Shown here piece by piece: positions 33,701-45,023 of a stretch of 64,000 bases of DNA. How positions within the stretch are numbered: the stretch's first letter is position 1; the number at the start of each line of letters is the position of its first letter. Position numbers and translations under genes: made by a program. This stretch comes from Protula sp. h YS-2021 (lineage: Eukaryota > Annelida > Polychaeta > Sabellida > Serpulidae), in the NCBI GenBank assembly GCA_949752745.1, contig OX457027.1, forward strand, positions 13,423,556 through 13,487,555, given 5' to 3'. The notes beneath the pieces are model-generated. The model searched no databases. It saw only the letters and a list, made by a program, of their open reading frames with translations, and was not told the DNA's origin.

Positions 33701-36700
33701 ATGTATTTATGGAGATTCGTACGCAGGACCGTCTGCATATTTTATGTACTGTAGTTTACAAGATCATAGTAAATATTAATTCCTACTTGTGTTTTAACAG
33801 GAAAAGGATTGTGTCACACGAAACGATCCGGATCTCCATTTTAATCGATCCATAGTAAGTGCAGGAGCAGAATTAAAAAGAAAAGATTTTACTATCGTTT
33901 TTAAGCGCAGCCCGTATTTTCATACCAAACTGATAAACAGAGTTTTTTAAATCTTATCCACAGACACCGGACTCTTCGGTCTCCCCCCCCCCCACCCCCC
34001 CATCCCATTCCAAGTTGGCTATTTTTTGAGATCAGTACAAGTCCTACCGGGATTTTCCGAAAAGAAGCCCCCCCCCCCCCCCCCATGTAAAAGTCCCGGG
34101 GCTCTTATTAGGAAACTGAAACTGTTTCCCAATAGAAGCCCTGCGGCTTCCATTTAGAGTTAAAATAAAGACCTGAGAAAATCGTTTCCCACTAAAAGCC
34201 CCCTCCTTCCCTGCAAGTCTTTTTAGAACTTGTGTTTACTCGCATTGCAAACACGGTGCACTTAATCCTTTGATATGAGGCAGCCCCTAGACATGTTCTT
34301 CGTCGTTACTTAATCCTGTGCTTTGCACAAGGCGAACAGACACCCCCCCCCTCCCCACTGCCACCTTTACTCCGGAGTATTACTGGAAATGTAATAGGCT
34401 GAGTACTGAAACGGGTGGCGTGATGTTGCCCCTCCTTCCCTGCAAATCTTTTTAGAACTTTTGCATTGTTATTTTATTTTGTTTTGTTGTTTTTTGTGCG
34501 GATATCCGCAGCATGTAGCACTTTAATAAAAGATTGATGGTAAATTTTCTTTTTTTTTCTAATAAAAAACCAATAAATAAAAATAGAAGCCCCGGGGCTC
34601 TAATTAGGAAACTGTTTTGCTTTCTAAATGAGCGCCTGAAATTGGCCAGTTTCCAAAACGAAGCAATGGGCTTTTTTCGGAAACCCCCGGTATTAGGAAA
34701 GTTTAAAGCGGTTTTAATTAAGGTGTCTACCCTGGTACAGGACGGGCGGACCCAATGCGGCTTTTATGCTTACCCGTTTCCACGTGTGCGTCAACAACAT
34801 AGCGTTGCTTATTGGCTTATAAAGTTATTGAAGTGAAACTGCATAGAAAAGAGCCTAAGGAAAGGGACCCAACAATAAAAAAGAACAAAAAAAAAGCAGA
34901 AAAAAAAACAAAAAACAAAAAAAATATAAAAAATAAATAAATAAAAACAGCAGTTTTCGATGCTGAAGACAAAGCAGTGTTGTGTTGTGAACAGGTTCAC
35001 CAGTACAATGAACATTACTTGGCAGCTCTTCAGGGCTTCTCCCAAGCGGCCGCCCTGGACCCTACGTGGGAGGAGCCGAGGCAGAAAGAGAAACATATTG
35101 TAGCATATCTCAGCAACACCACCAAGTTAGTTCAGACAAAGGTAGTTGACATGTTTTATGAGAAACATATGCTGCGATTTTTGTCTAATTTCGTATCGGG
35201 TTTTTTTTTTTTTTTGCTCGAAATTGAAGCTTTTAAAAACATAATATTGTGGCCTACCATTTTGCTTCTGTTTTTACCTTTATTGAAAATACAAACTGGT
35301 GGAGTTGAGTCATGTCGGGAATGAAAAAGTTGTGACAGGAAAATTTTAAGAAAATTTCTTCAAGGTTATTTTGTATATCCATAAAAGGTGATTCTGACTG
35401 GCGCTTTCAAGTGCCGCCTGTTGCACCTTTAAACTTTTGGCCAGCGCCCTGAAGAGACGAATTTATTATATCAATTTCATCTTTTTTCTTGTTTCTTTTC
35501 CCAGGGTAAAATTAAAGGGAAGAAGTTACAGTCCTTACTTTCTTCAATCAAAGAGGAAGATCTGGGTGTGTACGGCGGGGGCGAATACACGAACGCCAAG
35601 GGCCAGTCCATGAAGCTACGAAACACAGTCCTTGACGACTTGAAAACCGGCCTGAACACCGAGGCTGTGGTTGTAGGAAGGGTCATAGGATCCGTGATGA
35701 GTGAAGAAACTGTGCCCTTGTAAGAAAGCTGCAATTATAGTTGCCCGTTAACCCTTAAATATGTCTCTCAATTCATATTTTGTCCTCAATGGAAAGAAAA
35801 GCGTTTTGGCGATTCTACACGTTTTTCATACTTGATTAACTAGATGCCATCTGGTCACAGTGTTCCTGGACATTCTTGTCAAATATGTCTCTTTAACTCA
35901 CTCGCATAGTTACTTTAGTTAAAGCTTAAATTTCCTGCATTGGAAACGCATGTTGAATGGGTCTCGGAGACGTGGCGTATTTTACAGCAACGTCTCTGTT
36001 TCTTTCTGCACATGCTGTTGAAAAGCAACGGCTGTTCCAAGAAAGAAAATGTCAAGTTACAGAATTACAGGTTAAAAATAACTGAAAAGATTAAACTACC
36101 TCAGAATACTCATAAAAGTATGAACTGAAAAATAAATCCAAAATAACAATAAGAATCATTCACACATGTTTTTTTTTTTAATTTTTGCTGTACTTCGTAA
36201 TTTTTCGAGCCTGAGTTACCATTGCGTCCCCGTATAGCACACTACTATACGGAGGGTCAAAACATCAAAAAAAAAAAAAAAAAAAAAAAGAAGTAAAATA
36301 ATCGCAATAATGTTCTCTAATAAAATCGCTCAGACCCTATATAAACTAAGTATTAACAATATCATGTTTATTTCCTGATTTTAGCACGTTTGGTATGGTG
36401 GACAGAGACGGTAGCTGCATGGCCGTCTCGGTGTATAACATTGCTTCGGGATATGGCGTGAAAATAGGCGATTCCGTAGCACTTCCAGAGCCCTGGGTAG
36501 AACATATCAAGTTTGATTTTAAGGAACGTGTGAGTAGAGATGTTAGCATATACGGCTGGTGGTTCCTTTCGGGGGTATTTGAAATTTTTACTGTTTATTG
36601 GTTACTTATTTTAAATATATCACAAAAATTTTGAACTTCATTCATAAACTGCTACATAATGACAAGGAGAGAAACGTGAAGTTGAACAGTACATTGAAAT

Positions 36701-37259
36701 TGGCAAAACTGGAAATGTGTTCTTTTAATGTGAAAAAAGTGTTTGCAACAGTAATTCCAGGTTTATTTGCAAACCAGAACCCACGCAATTCGCTCATCCT
36801 TCTTATGGGCCATTGTAATCTTCTGCAAATCAATTTGTAAACTAATCAATTTCGATGTACTGTTCAATTTGAATGTTCCCTGCCTCGAAGTAATAGTCAT
36901 TATGTTACGTGTTAGGGCCTTTTTTTGGCGCAAGTTCACAAAGGTATAGAGTCACGATTCTCGGGACCACTCGTCAACGTAGTACCTACTGATGTATAGA
37001 ATGTTTGAAATTCTTTGAAATAATTAATTTTTTAACAGGACTGCATTAAGAAAAAGAAAGTTGTTTTTGCACTGTATGCTCACAACACATGTGCTCTTTT
37101 GTGAATATTTTGTAGGGTATTTTATCTGGTATATTTCAGAGTTTTGATCTGAAGAATATACGCGTGGATAATCCTGTTGTGATGGTGGTCAATGGACGAA
37201 AGCAAGGAAGAGATTGTGTCGCCCCCGCCGTACTCTCCTCTAGTGTCATGAGTCAGTAG
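30735..37259 (+). CDS. TTC5: Tetratricopeptide repeat protein 5 (TTC5/Strap), 5' partial, ten exons
   Basis: Ten exons with GT/AG borders join in frame: 30735-30867, 31017-31104, 32197-32320, 32758-32905, 33305-33393, 33801-33854, 34995-35141, 35505-35719, 36385-36529 and 37140-37259 (TAG). They give 420 residues against about 440 in human TTC5; only the short first coding exon is missing and was not found upstream. Residues 1-250 are TPR helices, with matches such as [33 protein letters not shown] and [10 protein letters not shown]. Residues 260-420 form the OB-fold domain, with [22 protein letters not shown] and [14 protein letters not shown]5 is a cofactor of p300 in the p53 and stress response and also recognises nascent tubulin on ribosomes in tubulin autoregulation. 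Introns hold tandem repeats, homopolymer tracts and a MITE (34047-34690), none disturbing coding. A possible poly(A) signal ATTAAA is at 37429. No stop or frameshift interrupts it, so it looks functional. Confidence 0.95.
31981..32060. repeat. Short tandem repeat in a TTC5 intron
   Basis: About five units of AGTACTATTTTA, 15-16 bp each with an AGTACT palindrome. It lies in the intron between the second and third recognised exons. Confidence 0.8.
34047..34690. mobile_element. Family B MITE in a TTC5 intron
   Basis: Left end CCGGGATTTTCCGAAAAGAA, right end GGGCTTTTTTCGGAAACCCC plus CGG, flanked by TA at 34045-34046 and 34691-34692. Internal repeats AATAGAAGCCCCGGGGCTCT and TAGGAAACTG match the copy at 17343-18010. 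It lies in the intron between the exons ending at 33854 and starting at 34995. A C-homopolymer at 34069-34084 interrupts the left arm. Confidence 0.8.
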
Positions 37260-37587
37260 CTGTCGCAGTCCTGTCCATTCGTCCGTGTGTTTGTTTCTGT
37301 GTATTCTCACCAGTGTTACTTTCTGTGTCCGTGTGAACTGTGTGCTTATCTGTTAGGGAGACTCCACGTCAGTGTGGGATTGCACGGGAACTGACATCCC
37401 GGAGCCCTTCGCCTATTGTGACGTAAGCATTAAAAAAATAGAACCAGGCCAAATTTGATTCCCCTCGTAGTGTGGTGAAACCCGCACTCGTTCGTTGGAT
37501 GCGAATAGGTACTTGTATAAAAGCCATGCGGTGAACTTTTTGCGTTCGGATGGTGATGACATTTCAGAATTACGTTACGTATTAAAT

Positions 37588-38606
37588 GGCTGGCCCCGAA
37601 TGTGGAGTCGCTGGCCCTGTCTGCGGAGTCGCTGGCCCTGAATGCGGAGTCGCTGATCCTGAATGCGGAGTCGCTGAACCTGTATGCGGAGTCGCTGGCC
37701 CTGAATGCGTAGTCGCTGGCAATGAATGCTGAGTCGCTGGCCCTGAATGTGGGGTCGCTGGCAATGAATGAGGAGTCGCTGGCCCTGAATGCGGAGTCGC
37801 TGACCCTGTATGCGGAGTTGCTGGCCCTGTATGCGGAGTCGCTGGCCCTGTATGCGGAGTCGCTGGCAAGGAATGCGGAGTCACTGGCCCTGAATGTGGG
37901 GTCACTGGCAATGAATGAGGAGTCGCTGGCAATGAATGAGGAGTCGCTGGCCCTGAATGTGGGGTCGCTGGCAATGAATGAGGAGTCGCTGACCCTGTAT
38001 GCTGAGTCGCTGGCCCTGAATGCGTAGTCGGTGGCAATGAATGCTGAGTCGCTGGCCCTGAATGTGGGGTCGCTGGCAATGAATGAGGAGTCGCTGACCC
38101 TGTATGCGGAGTCGCTGGCCCTGAATGCGTAGTCGCTGGCAATGAATGCTGAGTCGCTGGCCCTGAATGTGGGGTCGCTGGCCCTGAATGGGGAGTCGCT
38201 GACCCTGTATGCGGAGTTGCTGGCCCTGTATGCGGAGTCGCTGGCCCTGTATGCGGAGTCACTGGCCCTGAATGTGGGGTCGCTGGCAATGAATGAGGAG
38301 TCGCTGGCCCTGAATGCGGAGTCGCTGACCCTGTATGCGGAGTCGCTGGCCCTGTATGCGGAGTCGCTCACCCTGTATGCGGAGTCGTTGGCCCTGTATG
38401 CGTAGTCGCTGGCAATGAATGCTGAGTCGCTGGCCCTGAATGTGGGGTCGCTGGCAATGAATGAGGAGTCGCTGGCCCTGAATGCGGAGTCGCTGACCCT
38501 GTATGCGGAGTTGCTGGCCCTGTATGCGGAGTCGCTGGCCCTGTATGCGGAGTCGCTGGCAAATACTGCGGAGACGCTGGCAATGAATGCTGAGTCGCTG
38601 GCCCTG
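37588..38606. repeat. 21-bp minisatellite with higher-order structure
   Basis: About 48 units of 21 bp, consensus GGCCCTGAATGCGGAGTCGC plus T. Variants (CTGTAT, GCAATGAATGAGG, GCAATGAATGCTG, AATGTGGGG) recur in blocks: the block beginning TGCGTAGTCG appears near 37705, 38021, 38127 and 38399. The period is seven codons, so most frames are open; the longest is a 395-codon - strand frame (38617-37430) of ASDSAYR-like heptads. No splice sites, domain or non-repeat coding flank support a gene, and the array lies about 330 bp past the TTC5 stop. A repetitive secreted or structural protein exon is an outside possibility. Confidence 0.85.
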
Positions 38607-39448
38607 TGTAGTTTCATGCTCCCCGGTGAAAAATTTGTTAATTCTCAATTGTGGTACATAGAACGTGATCAAAAGAGGAAGAGTTGGCTTAATGTAAGGA
38701 TAGGGATACATAAACCTTTATGTAGAATGACGACACAGGTATGTGAAAAAATTTTCCGAGTTTGATGCCGCGTGGTGTATTTGTTATTCCGTCAAGTGAC
38801 ACTGCCGCTAAATTCTAGTTTTGATATTATAGAAATAAAAGCTAAAACGGAAAGTTGTTTTCGTGTTTATCTTTTACAAGATTTTGTTTCCGGCTTTGGC
38901 AATACCATCGACAGTATCATGACTGAGAGGAGTCAAGCATTTCCATTATACGCCCCTAGCCCAACCAGAAAAGAAAGTAAATAAATAAGATTAACAAAAT
39001 ACCCTCCTCCACGTAAGACTGTTGTCAAGTCACATCTCGAGAATATTAGGCTGTCTTCGATCTCGCTCAAACGCAGTTCGCTTATTTCGTATTGACGAAA
39101 AATAACGCCGAATATTCTTGTTGGCAAGTCTGAACATCTGGGACTGAAGTGAACTTGAAAAAGCCCGCATACTCTTTAGAACGCATTGACCCAACAGTTA
39201 AATTCTAAATTCCAAAAATAAACTTTCGAGTGACTTTTTTTTTTGGGGGGGGGGGGGGTAACAGTACAAATGCAGTTAATATACAGTCAATTTTCAAGTT
39301 TAACTGAAATGTTCCCTTGGAACATGGCTAAATGATTGAACACCTTCATTTTTAGTTTCGCAGTAAAAATAGAAGTAAATAACTACTCCCTTTTCATCTT
39401 TTATTTGGTATCTACGCCCTTTCTATCACCCTTGCATCACTTTACAAT
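38607..39448. other. Intergenic, nothing recognised
   Basis: No exon supported. A G homopolymer lies at 39245-39258. Confidence 0.35.
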
Positions 39449-39567
39449 AGTAATACTTCATTCTGAGTGTGTACGATATTGTTTTTTGCCTGAAGCCGTA
39501 GGTCCGTACACGCCCGTAGGCTTCAGGCAAAAAACAATATCGTACGCACTCGGAATGATGTATTACT
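39449..39567. repeat. Near-perfect hairpin, 49-nt arms
   Basis: Arms 39449-39497 and 39519-39567 are complementary apart from about four mismatches, around a 21-nt loop. The left arm holds GTACGATATTGTTTTTTGCC and the right arm its complement. It could be a small foldback element or an inverted duplication. A transcript would fold into a strong stem, but no promoter or processing signal is seen. Confidence 0.85.
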
Positions 39568-41127
39568 TTTATTATATGCCTACTTTTGCTATTTTTATGT
39601 CGTTCTTCAAAATTTTACCACGCACTACTTTTGCACTCAGTATGCTCAGATGGGGTGACGCGTAATCGGTACTGCGGTCAGCGAGCATTGATATTTGACT
39701 CGGTTTCTGCACTTAAGAAAATAAATATTAAGTATTTATTTGCTACATGTAATGGTTATTTCTGACGTAATACCCCCCAGCCCCCCCCCCCCCCCCCTAG
39801 CCGCGGCATTATATCACTTACATCCTTATTAATTTCAAATCAATGCACACAAAATCACCCGAAGGACGTGTGTAAAATTACCAGCAATTTACCCTTTAAA
39901 ATAAATATTTACCTTCAAAAATGCCTTCCTTTCTGTCATCAGTGATAGTACACAACGGAAGTAACCTATTTCAACTCAAATCGCGAAATAACAACGCAAC
40001 AAATACACAAATGGCGTAATTATATGACATTTGTTTTAGATGACGTTTCGTTTTCAGGCTGTGCTGTAAATATCGTCACAGTAATAACTCATTTATCGAC
40101 TTTGAGGACGGTTGCAGTTGATTGTGACCCACTTTCTCTTCACTTTCAAGTCCAAAAACACGTGTTTTTCTTTTTTTGTTTACTGTTCAGATCTGATCGC
40201 ATTATGAATATGCTTATAAGGGGGCACCGTGCAATCTGGCCTATGAAAACTGCATGCTCGTTTTTTTTCTATTATTTTTTTTGTACGCGGACCTCTAGGC
40301 ATATAATAAAATAATTTACTGTACATCATTGTAACAGGTTATCTTGCAGGTTTTGACACGCATTTCTTGTAAAAACTTGAACATGATTAAAAAAAAAAAA
40401 GAAAGACTACATTAAACTCTAGAACTGAAGCGGAAACTTTCTTCTTGTGGACAGAATTATCAAAATGCACACAAGTTGAACGACGCCCCATTGAAAACTA
40501 CTTTTCCGATAGCGAGAAATTTTCACAATCCCGCGAATGGGAACCACGGACATGATAAGATTCCTACCCTCGTCTTTTACACAACTCGTGTCTCCATGGT
40601 TACGTCATTTCTGCTTGGAACACGTGCAACAAAGCAGAACGTGACAGAAGAAACGAATATATATATACATCGCAACATAAATTATTAACATAATTACACA
40701 ACTGAACTTTTTGGAGGCTGCGATAACGAAACGGCAGTTTGCTTTGCCTGCAAATTATGTCGGTGGTGAATTTCTCGATGTAAGTCTGAACATTATTTCC
40801 CACAATTAAGCTCACAAGAACAAGGGTTAAACCTAAATTGAAAAAATTTAAACCCTAAGGGAGAATTTCACAACATGGCTCTGGTTTTAGGTTTTACATA
40901 TTTAAGCAAATGACACCTACCGTCGGGAAACTATGTTTTGACAAGGGAAGAACTCGGGGACTGTGACATGACTCAAACACACGAACACGTGACACGTTGC
41001 GAGGGTTGCTTCATACAAACCTAAGAGCTCACTTTCTAAATTAGCGGACACTGACTTATTTTGACACAGCATGAAATATTAGACCCGTAAGAAAATGTTT
41101 AACTTTAGATGGACATTTTCGTAACTA
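39568..41127. other. Intergenic, nothing recognised
   Basis: No gene supported. A C run lies at about 39780-39797, and T- and A-rich tracts are frequent. Confidence 0.35.
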
Positions 41128-41535
41128 GTCAATTAGGGGTTGGGACAAGTCAATCCACGACCGACTCAACCCACTTTGGTCAAGTCAAACCACCTTGTCC
41201 CGGTCAACTCAACCCACCCTACATACTGACTCAACCCGCCCTAAAAGTCAACTCAACCCACCCCAAAACCAACTCAACCCACCTGTATTAAATCGTTCTA
41301 ATATGAAAAAAGAAAACAAAAATGAATCTAAATCTTAATTTGAAATAGGTTTAGTTAAAATTCGAAAAAAATCCCAAACATCTGATTTTCTCTGTGATCC
41401 ATTGTCAACTCGAAATCACAGGAAACATCTGAAACTAGATGCTGTCAGAGAGCAGCAATATCCCCCGTGAAACCCTAAATATTACCCCTATGCAATATCT
41501 AAGCTAATGGATTACCATTGACAGGAAACTGGACA

Positions 41536-43510
41536 CCCTTCCTTGAAGTCCACTCCGTTTGCATATATGTCGATTTATGACGATTTTTAAAAGCCTGTCA
41601 TTTTGTCAATTTTGCTTCGATCAAACTGAAACCTTGACGTTGCACATCTTTATACCCTATATGTTGCCTATATGAAATATGAAAGCTGAATTATGCTTCG
41701 TTGATATAGAAGTGGTGTCCACAAAGTCCTATACATGTGCACATATGTCTATTTTCGACGATTTTCAAAAGCCTGTCAATTTGTCAATTTTGCTTCGATC
41801 AAACTGAAACCTTAACGTTGCACATCTTTATACCCTATATTTTGCCTGTATGAAATATGAAAGCTGAATTATGCTTCGTTGATATAGAAGTGGTGTCCAC
41901 AAAGTCCTATACATGTGCACATATGTCTATTTTCGACGATTTTCAAAAGCCTGTCAATTTGTCAATTTTGCTTCGATCAAACTGAAACCTTGACGTTGCA
42001 CATCTTTATACCCTATATTTTGCCTGTATGAAATATGAAAGCTGAATTATGCTTCGTTGATATAGAAGTGGTGTCCACAAAGTCCTATACATGTGCACAT
42101 ATGTCTATTCTCGACGATTTTCAAAAGCCTGTCAATTTGTCAATTTTGCTTCGATCAAACTGAAACCTTGACGTTGCACATCTTTATACCCTATATTTTG
42201 CCTGTATGAAATATGAAAGCTGAATTATGCTTCGTTGATATAGAAGTGGTGTCCACAAAGTCCTATACATGTGCACATATGTCTATTCTCGACGATTTTC
42301 AAAAGCCTGTCAATTTGTCAATTTTGCTTCGATCAAACTGAAACCTTGACGTTGCACATCTTTATACCCTATATTTTGCCTGTATGAAATATGAAAGCTG
42401 AATTATGCTTCGTTGATATAGAAGTGGTGTCCACAAAGTCCTATACATGTGCACATATGTCTATTCTCGACGATTTTCAAAAGCCTGTCAATTTGTCAAT
42501 TTTGCTTCGATCAAACTGAAACCTTGACGTTGCACATCTTTATACCCTATATTTTGCCTGTATGAAATATGAAAGCTGAATTATGCTTCGTTGATATAGA
42601 AGTGGTGTCCACAAAGTCCTATACATGTGCACATATGTCTATTCTCGACGATTTTCAAAAGCCTGTCAATTTGTCAATTTTGCTTCGATCAAACTGAAAC
42701 CTTGACGTTGCACATCTTTATACCCTATATTTTGCCTGTATGAAATATGAAAGCTGAATTATGCTTCGTTGATATAGAAGTGGTGTCCACAAAGTCCTAT
42801 ACATGTGCACATATGTCTATTCTCGACGATTTTCAAAAGCCTGTCAATTTGTCAATTTTGCTTCGATCAAACTGAAACCTTGACGTTGCACATCTTTATA
42901 CCCTATATTTTGCCTGTATGAAATATGAAAGCTGAATTATGCTTCGTTGATATAGAAGTGGTGTCCACAAAGTCCTATACATGTGCACATATGTCTATTC
43001 TCGACGATTTTCAAAAGCCTGTCAATTTGTCAATTTTGCTTCGATCAAACTGAAACCTTGACGTTGCACATCTTTATACCCTATATTTTGCCTGTATGAA
43101 ATATGAAAGCTGAATTATGCTTCGTTGATATAGAAGTGGTGTCCACAAAGTCCTATACATGTGCACATATGTCTATTCTCGACGATTTTCAAAAGCCTGT
43201 CAATTTGTCAATTTTGCTTCGATCAAACTGAAACCTTGACGTTGCACATCTTTATACCCTATATTTTGCCTGTATGAAATATGAAAGCTGAATTATGCTT
43301 CGTTGATATAGAAGTGGTGTCCACAAAGTCCTATACATGTGCACATATGTCTATTCTCGACGATTTTCAAAAGCCTGTCAATTTGTCAATTTTGCTTCGA
43401 TCAAACTGAAACCTTGACGTTGCACATCTTTATACCCTATATTTTGCCTGTATGAAATATGAAAGCTGAATTATGCTTCGTTGATATAGAAGTGGTGTCC
43501 ACAAAGTCCT
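41536..43510 (+). repeat. 178-bp satellite-like array, about eleven copies
   Basis: The marker GGTGTCCACAAAGTCC recurs at 41714, 41892, 42070, 42248, 42426, 42604, 42782, 42960, 43138, 43316 and 43494, exactly every 178 bp. The first unit is the most diverged; units from the fourth onward appear identical (CTATTCTCGACG in place of CTATTTTCGACG). That gradient suggests local expansion from the right side. Each unit is AT-rich and has no ORF. Confidence 0.95.
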
Positions 43511-43531
43511 TAGCTTGAAGAGGGGACGGAC

Positions 43532-43568
43532 GGACAGACGGACGGACGGACGGACGGACGGACGGACA
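43532..43568 (+). repeat. GGAC microsatellite
   Basis: Nine GGAC units with one AGAC variant, placed between the 178-bp array and the 3' end of the Helentron-like element. A shorter GACGGACA stretch occupies the same place in the second element at about 50646-50658. Confidence 0.9.
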
Positions 43569-45023
43569 ATCTCAAACCTATATCCCTCCGTTTCACGGGG
43601 GATAATGAAGGGGGTCTTTTATCGTGTGCAATTAGGAATGACACGCTGAGTAGGGATTTAGTCTGATGTCGGGGTAGGGGGATTAGCATTACGGGTTGAT
43701 TCCAAATCGCAATTGGGATTAAGGCGTGTTCTCTGGTATTCTAAATGGCGAATAAACGCAAGATTTCAGTGGTGTGAGTTAATTGCAATTTACGCCGTAA
43801 TATGCTATGTTTTAAAGTTTAACTGACTTTTCTCATTGGTTATTCCTGATTAGTTATGCAATGTTTTAACTTTAAAAAGCTCTTGACAGAATGGTCTGAA
43901 ATTTTGTTTTTACCGGACGCATCCAGTGAACTTGCATGGAATCGTTATTATTTGGATAAATTTAATTAATCAAACCTTTGAAATGTCGGATAAATGCACT
44001 AAATGTAAACAGGACTTGAGGCCTCGACAGTAAATTGTAAAATGTGTGTATTGTTCTGGTTTGCGATATCGGATATGTGGATCGACTATTTCTCAAAGAG
44101 AGTACCAACGCGCAAAAAAGGTAAATTTGCACAATTTTGTGTAGAAACCACCGAAAGTCAAACTGGGGGATGGGGGGGGGGGGGGGGAAGATCCCTATGA
44201 AAAGGATGTTTTTATGGTGTGTAAAATGTGGTATGTAAAATGTGGACTGCGCAACCTTTCCTTGGTAGTATTTCAGCCGCTTAAGAATGTTAACTTTTAG
44301 CTATTGACATTACATACCTATTTTTAACAACAAATAAAACTTGGTAGCAATTACAAATAAATAAAATATATTTAGTATCTGTGTACTACTGCATCAGTAA
44401 AATTACGTTCAAATTCAAGGTTTCGCCTAAAAAAAAACAACTTATTAAATAAATCATTGCTTTAGAGTACGTGTGTTTCTTTTATTTAGCTCTTAGGGGC
44501 AAGAGGTGCACACGGAAGTAATAAAATTTAAGAAAAAAATGGGTGGGTTGAGTTGACCTTCAGGGTGGGTTGAGTTGGTATGAAAAGGTGGGTTGACTTG
44601 ACTTTCAGGGTGGGTTGAGTTTGCTAGGGTTAACTTGGTCGTGGGTTGACTTGACCCAAGACCGTCAATTATACCTCTTCATGAAAACTCAAAATATGGG
44701 TTTTATCACATGACTTCTCTAGGTTCTGATTACAAATAACTGCAAGATCTATAGACGTTTACGTATCGGTCAATATTGAAAAATTTGGGAATTGACCAAT
44801 CAGATTACAGCATTTACACAAGCCATGTAACAACAGAGAATATTTGTCAAAGTGAATAACGCGAAATGTGATGGGGAAAACAGGTGTCTCTACAGCTCTT
44901 AACCTGCTCACTTCGCCAGAAACACAGCGATTCGAAACAGGTTTGGCATGTGCAAATGCTGATTTTTTCCATGGAGAAAAAAACGTAAAATAAAATAGAA
45001 CTAAAAGTTTTGGACTTCTGTTA

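Larger units (their letters stand above)
41456..43606 (+). mobile_element. Nested 'pearl'/Helentron-like element
   Basis: The left end region has ATCCCCCGTGAAAC at 41459-41472 and the right its complement GTTTCACGGGGGAT at 43590-43603. Between them lie the 178-bp tandem array, then a GGAC microsatellite (43532-43568), then CTCAAACCTATATCCC. A tandem core followed by an ACGG-type microsatellite and a short 3' end is the layout of the 'pearl' elements of bivalves, which are considered non-autonomous Helentron derivatives. No replicase or helicase is encoded. Confidence 0.7.
41136..44663. mobile_element. 3.5-kb inverted-repeat element with 8-bp target duplication
   Basis: GTCAATTA flanks the element on both sides (41128-41135 and 44664-44671). 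The left end opens GGGGTTGGGACAAGTCAATC and the right end, read inward on the other strand, GGTCTTGGGTCAAGTCAACC; 23 of the first 27 positions match. Inside each end are 5-6 units of the type CAACTCAACCCACC, inverted between the ends (41150-41285 and 44540-44650). An 8-bp duplication and subterminal repeats fit a non-autonomous hAT element; P elements also make 8-bp duplications. No transposase frame exists inside. The interior is occupied from about 41456 to 43606 by a nested Helentron-like element. Confidence 0.75.

Noticed and set aside
34809..35096. Phe-rich 95-codon - strand ORF
   Set aside because: It is antisense to a TTC5 exon and the A-rich tract before it.
37430..38617. 395-codon - strand ORF and its overlapping heptad-repeat ORFs as genes
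   Set aside because: They arise from a 21-bp repeat whose length is a multiple of three, so most frames are open on both strands; no domain or splice evidence.
41536..43510. CRISPR array
   Set aside because: The whole 178-bp unit is repeated without variable spacers, in an animal genome, with no cas genes.
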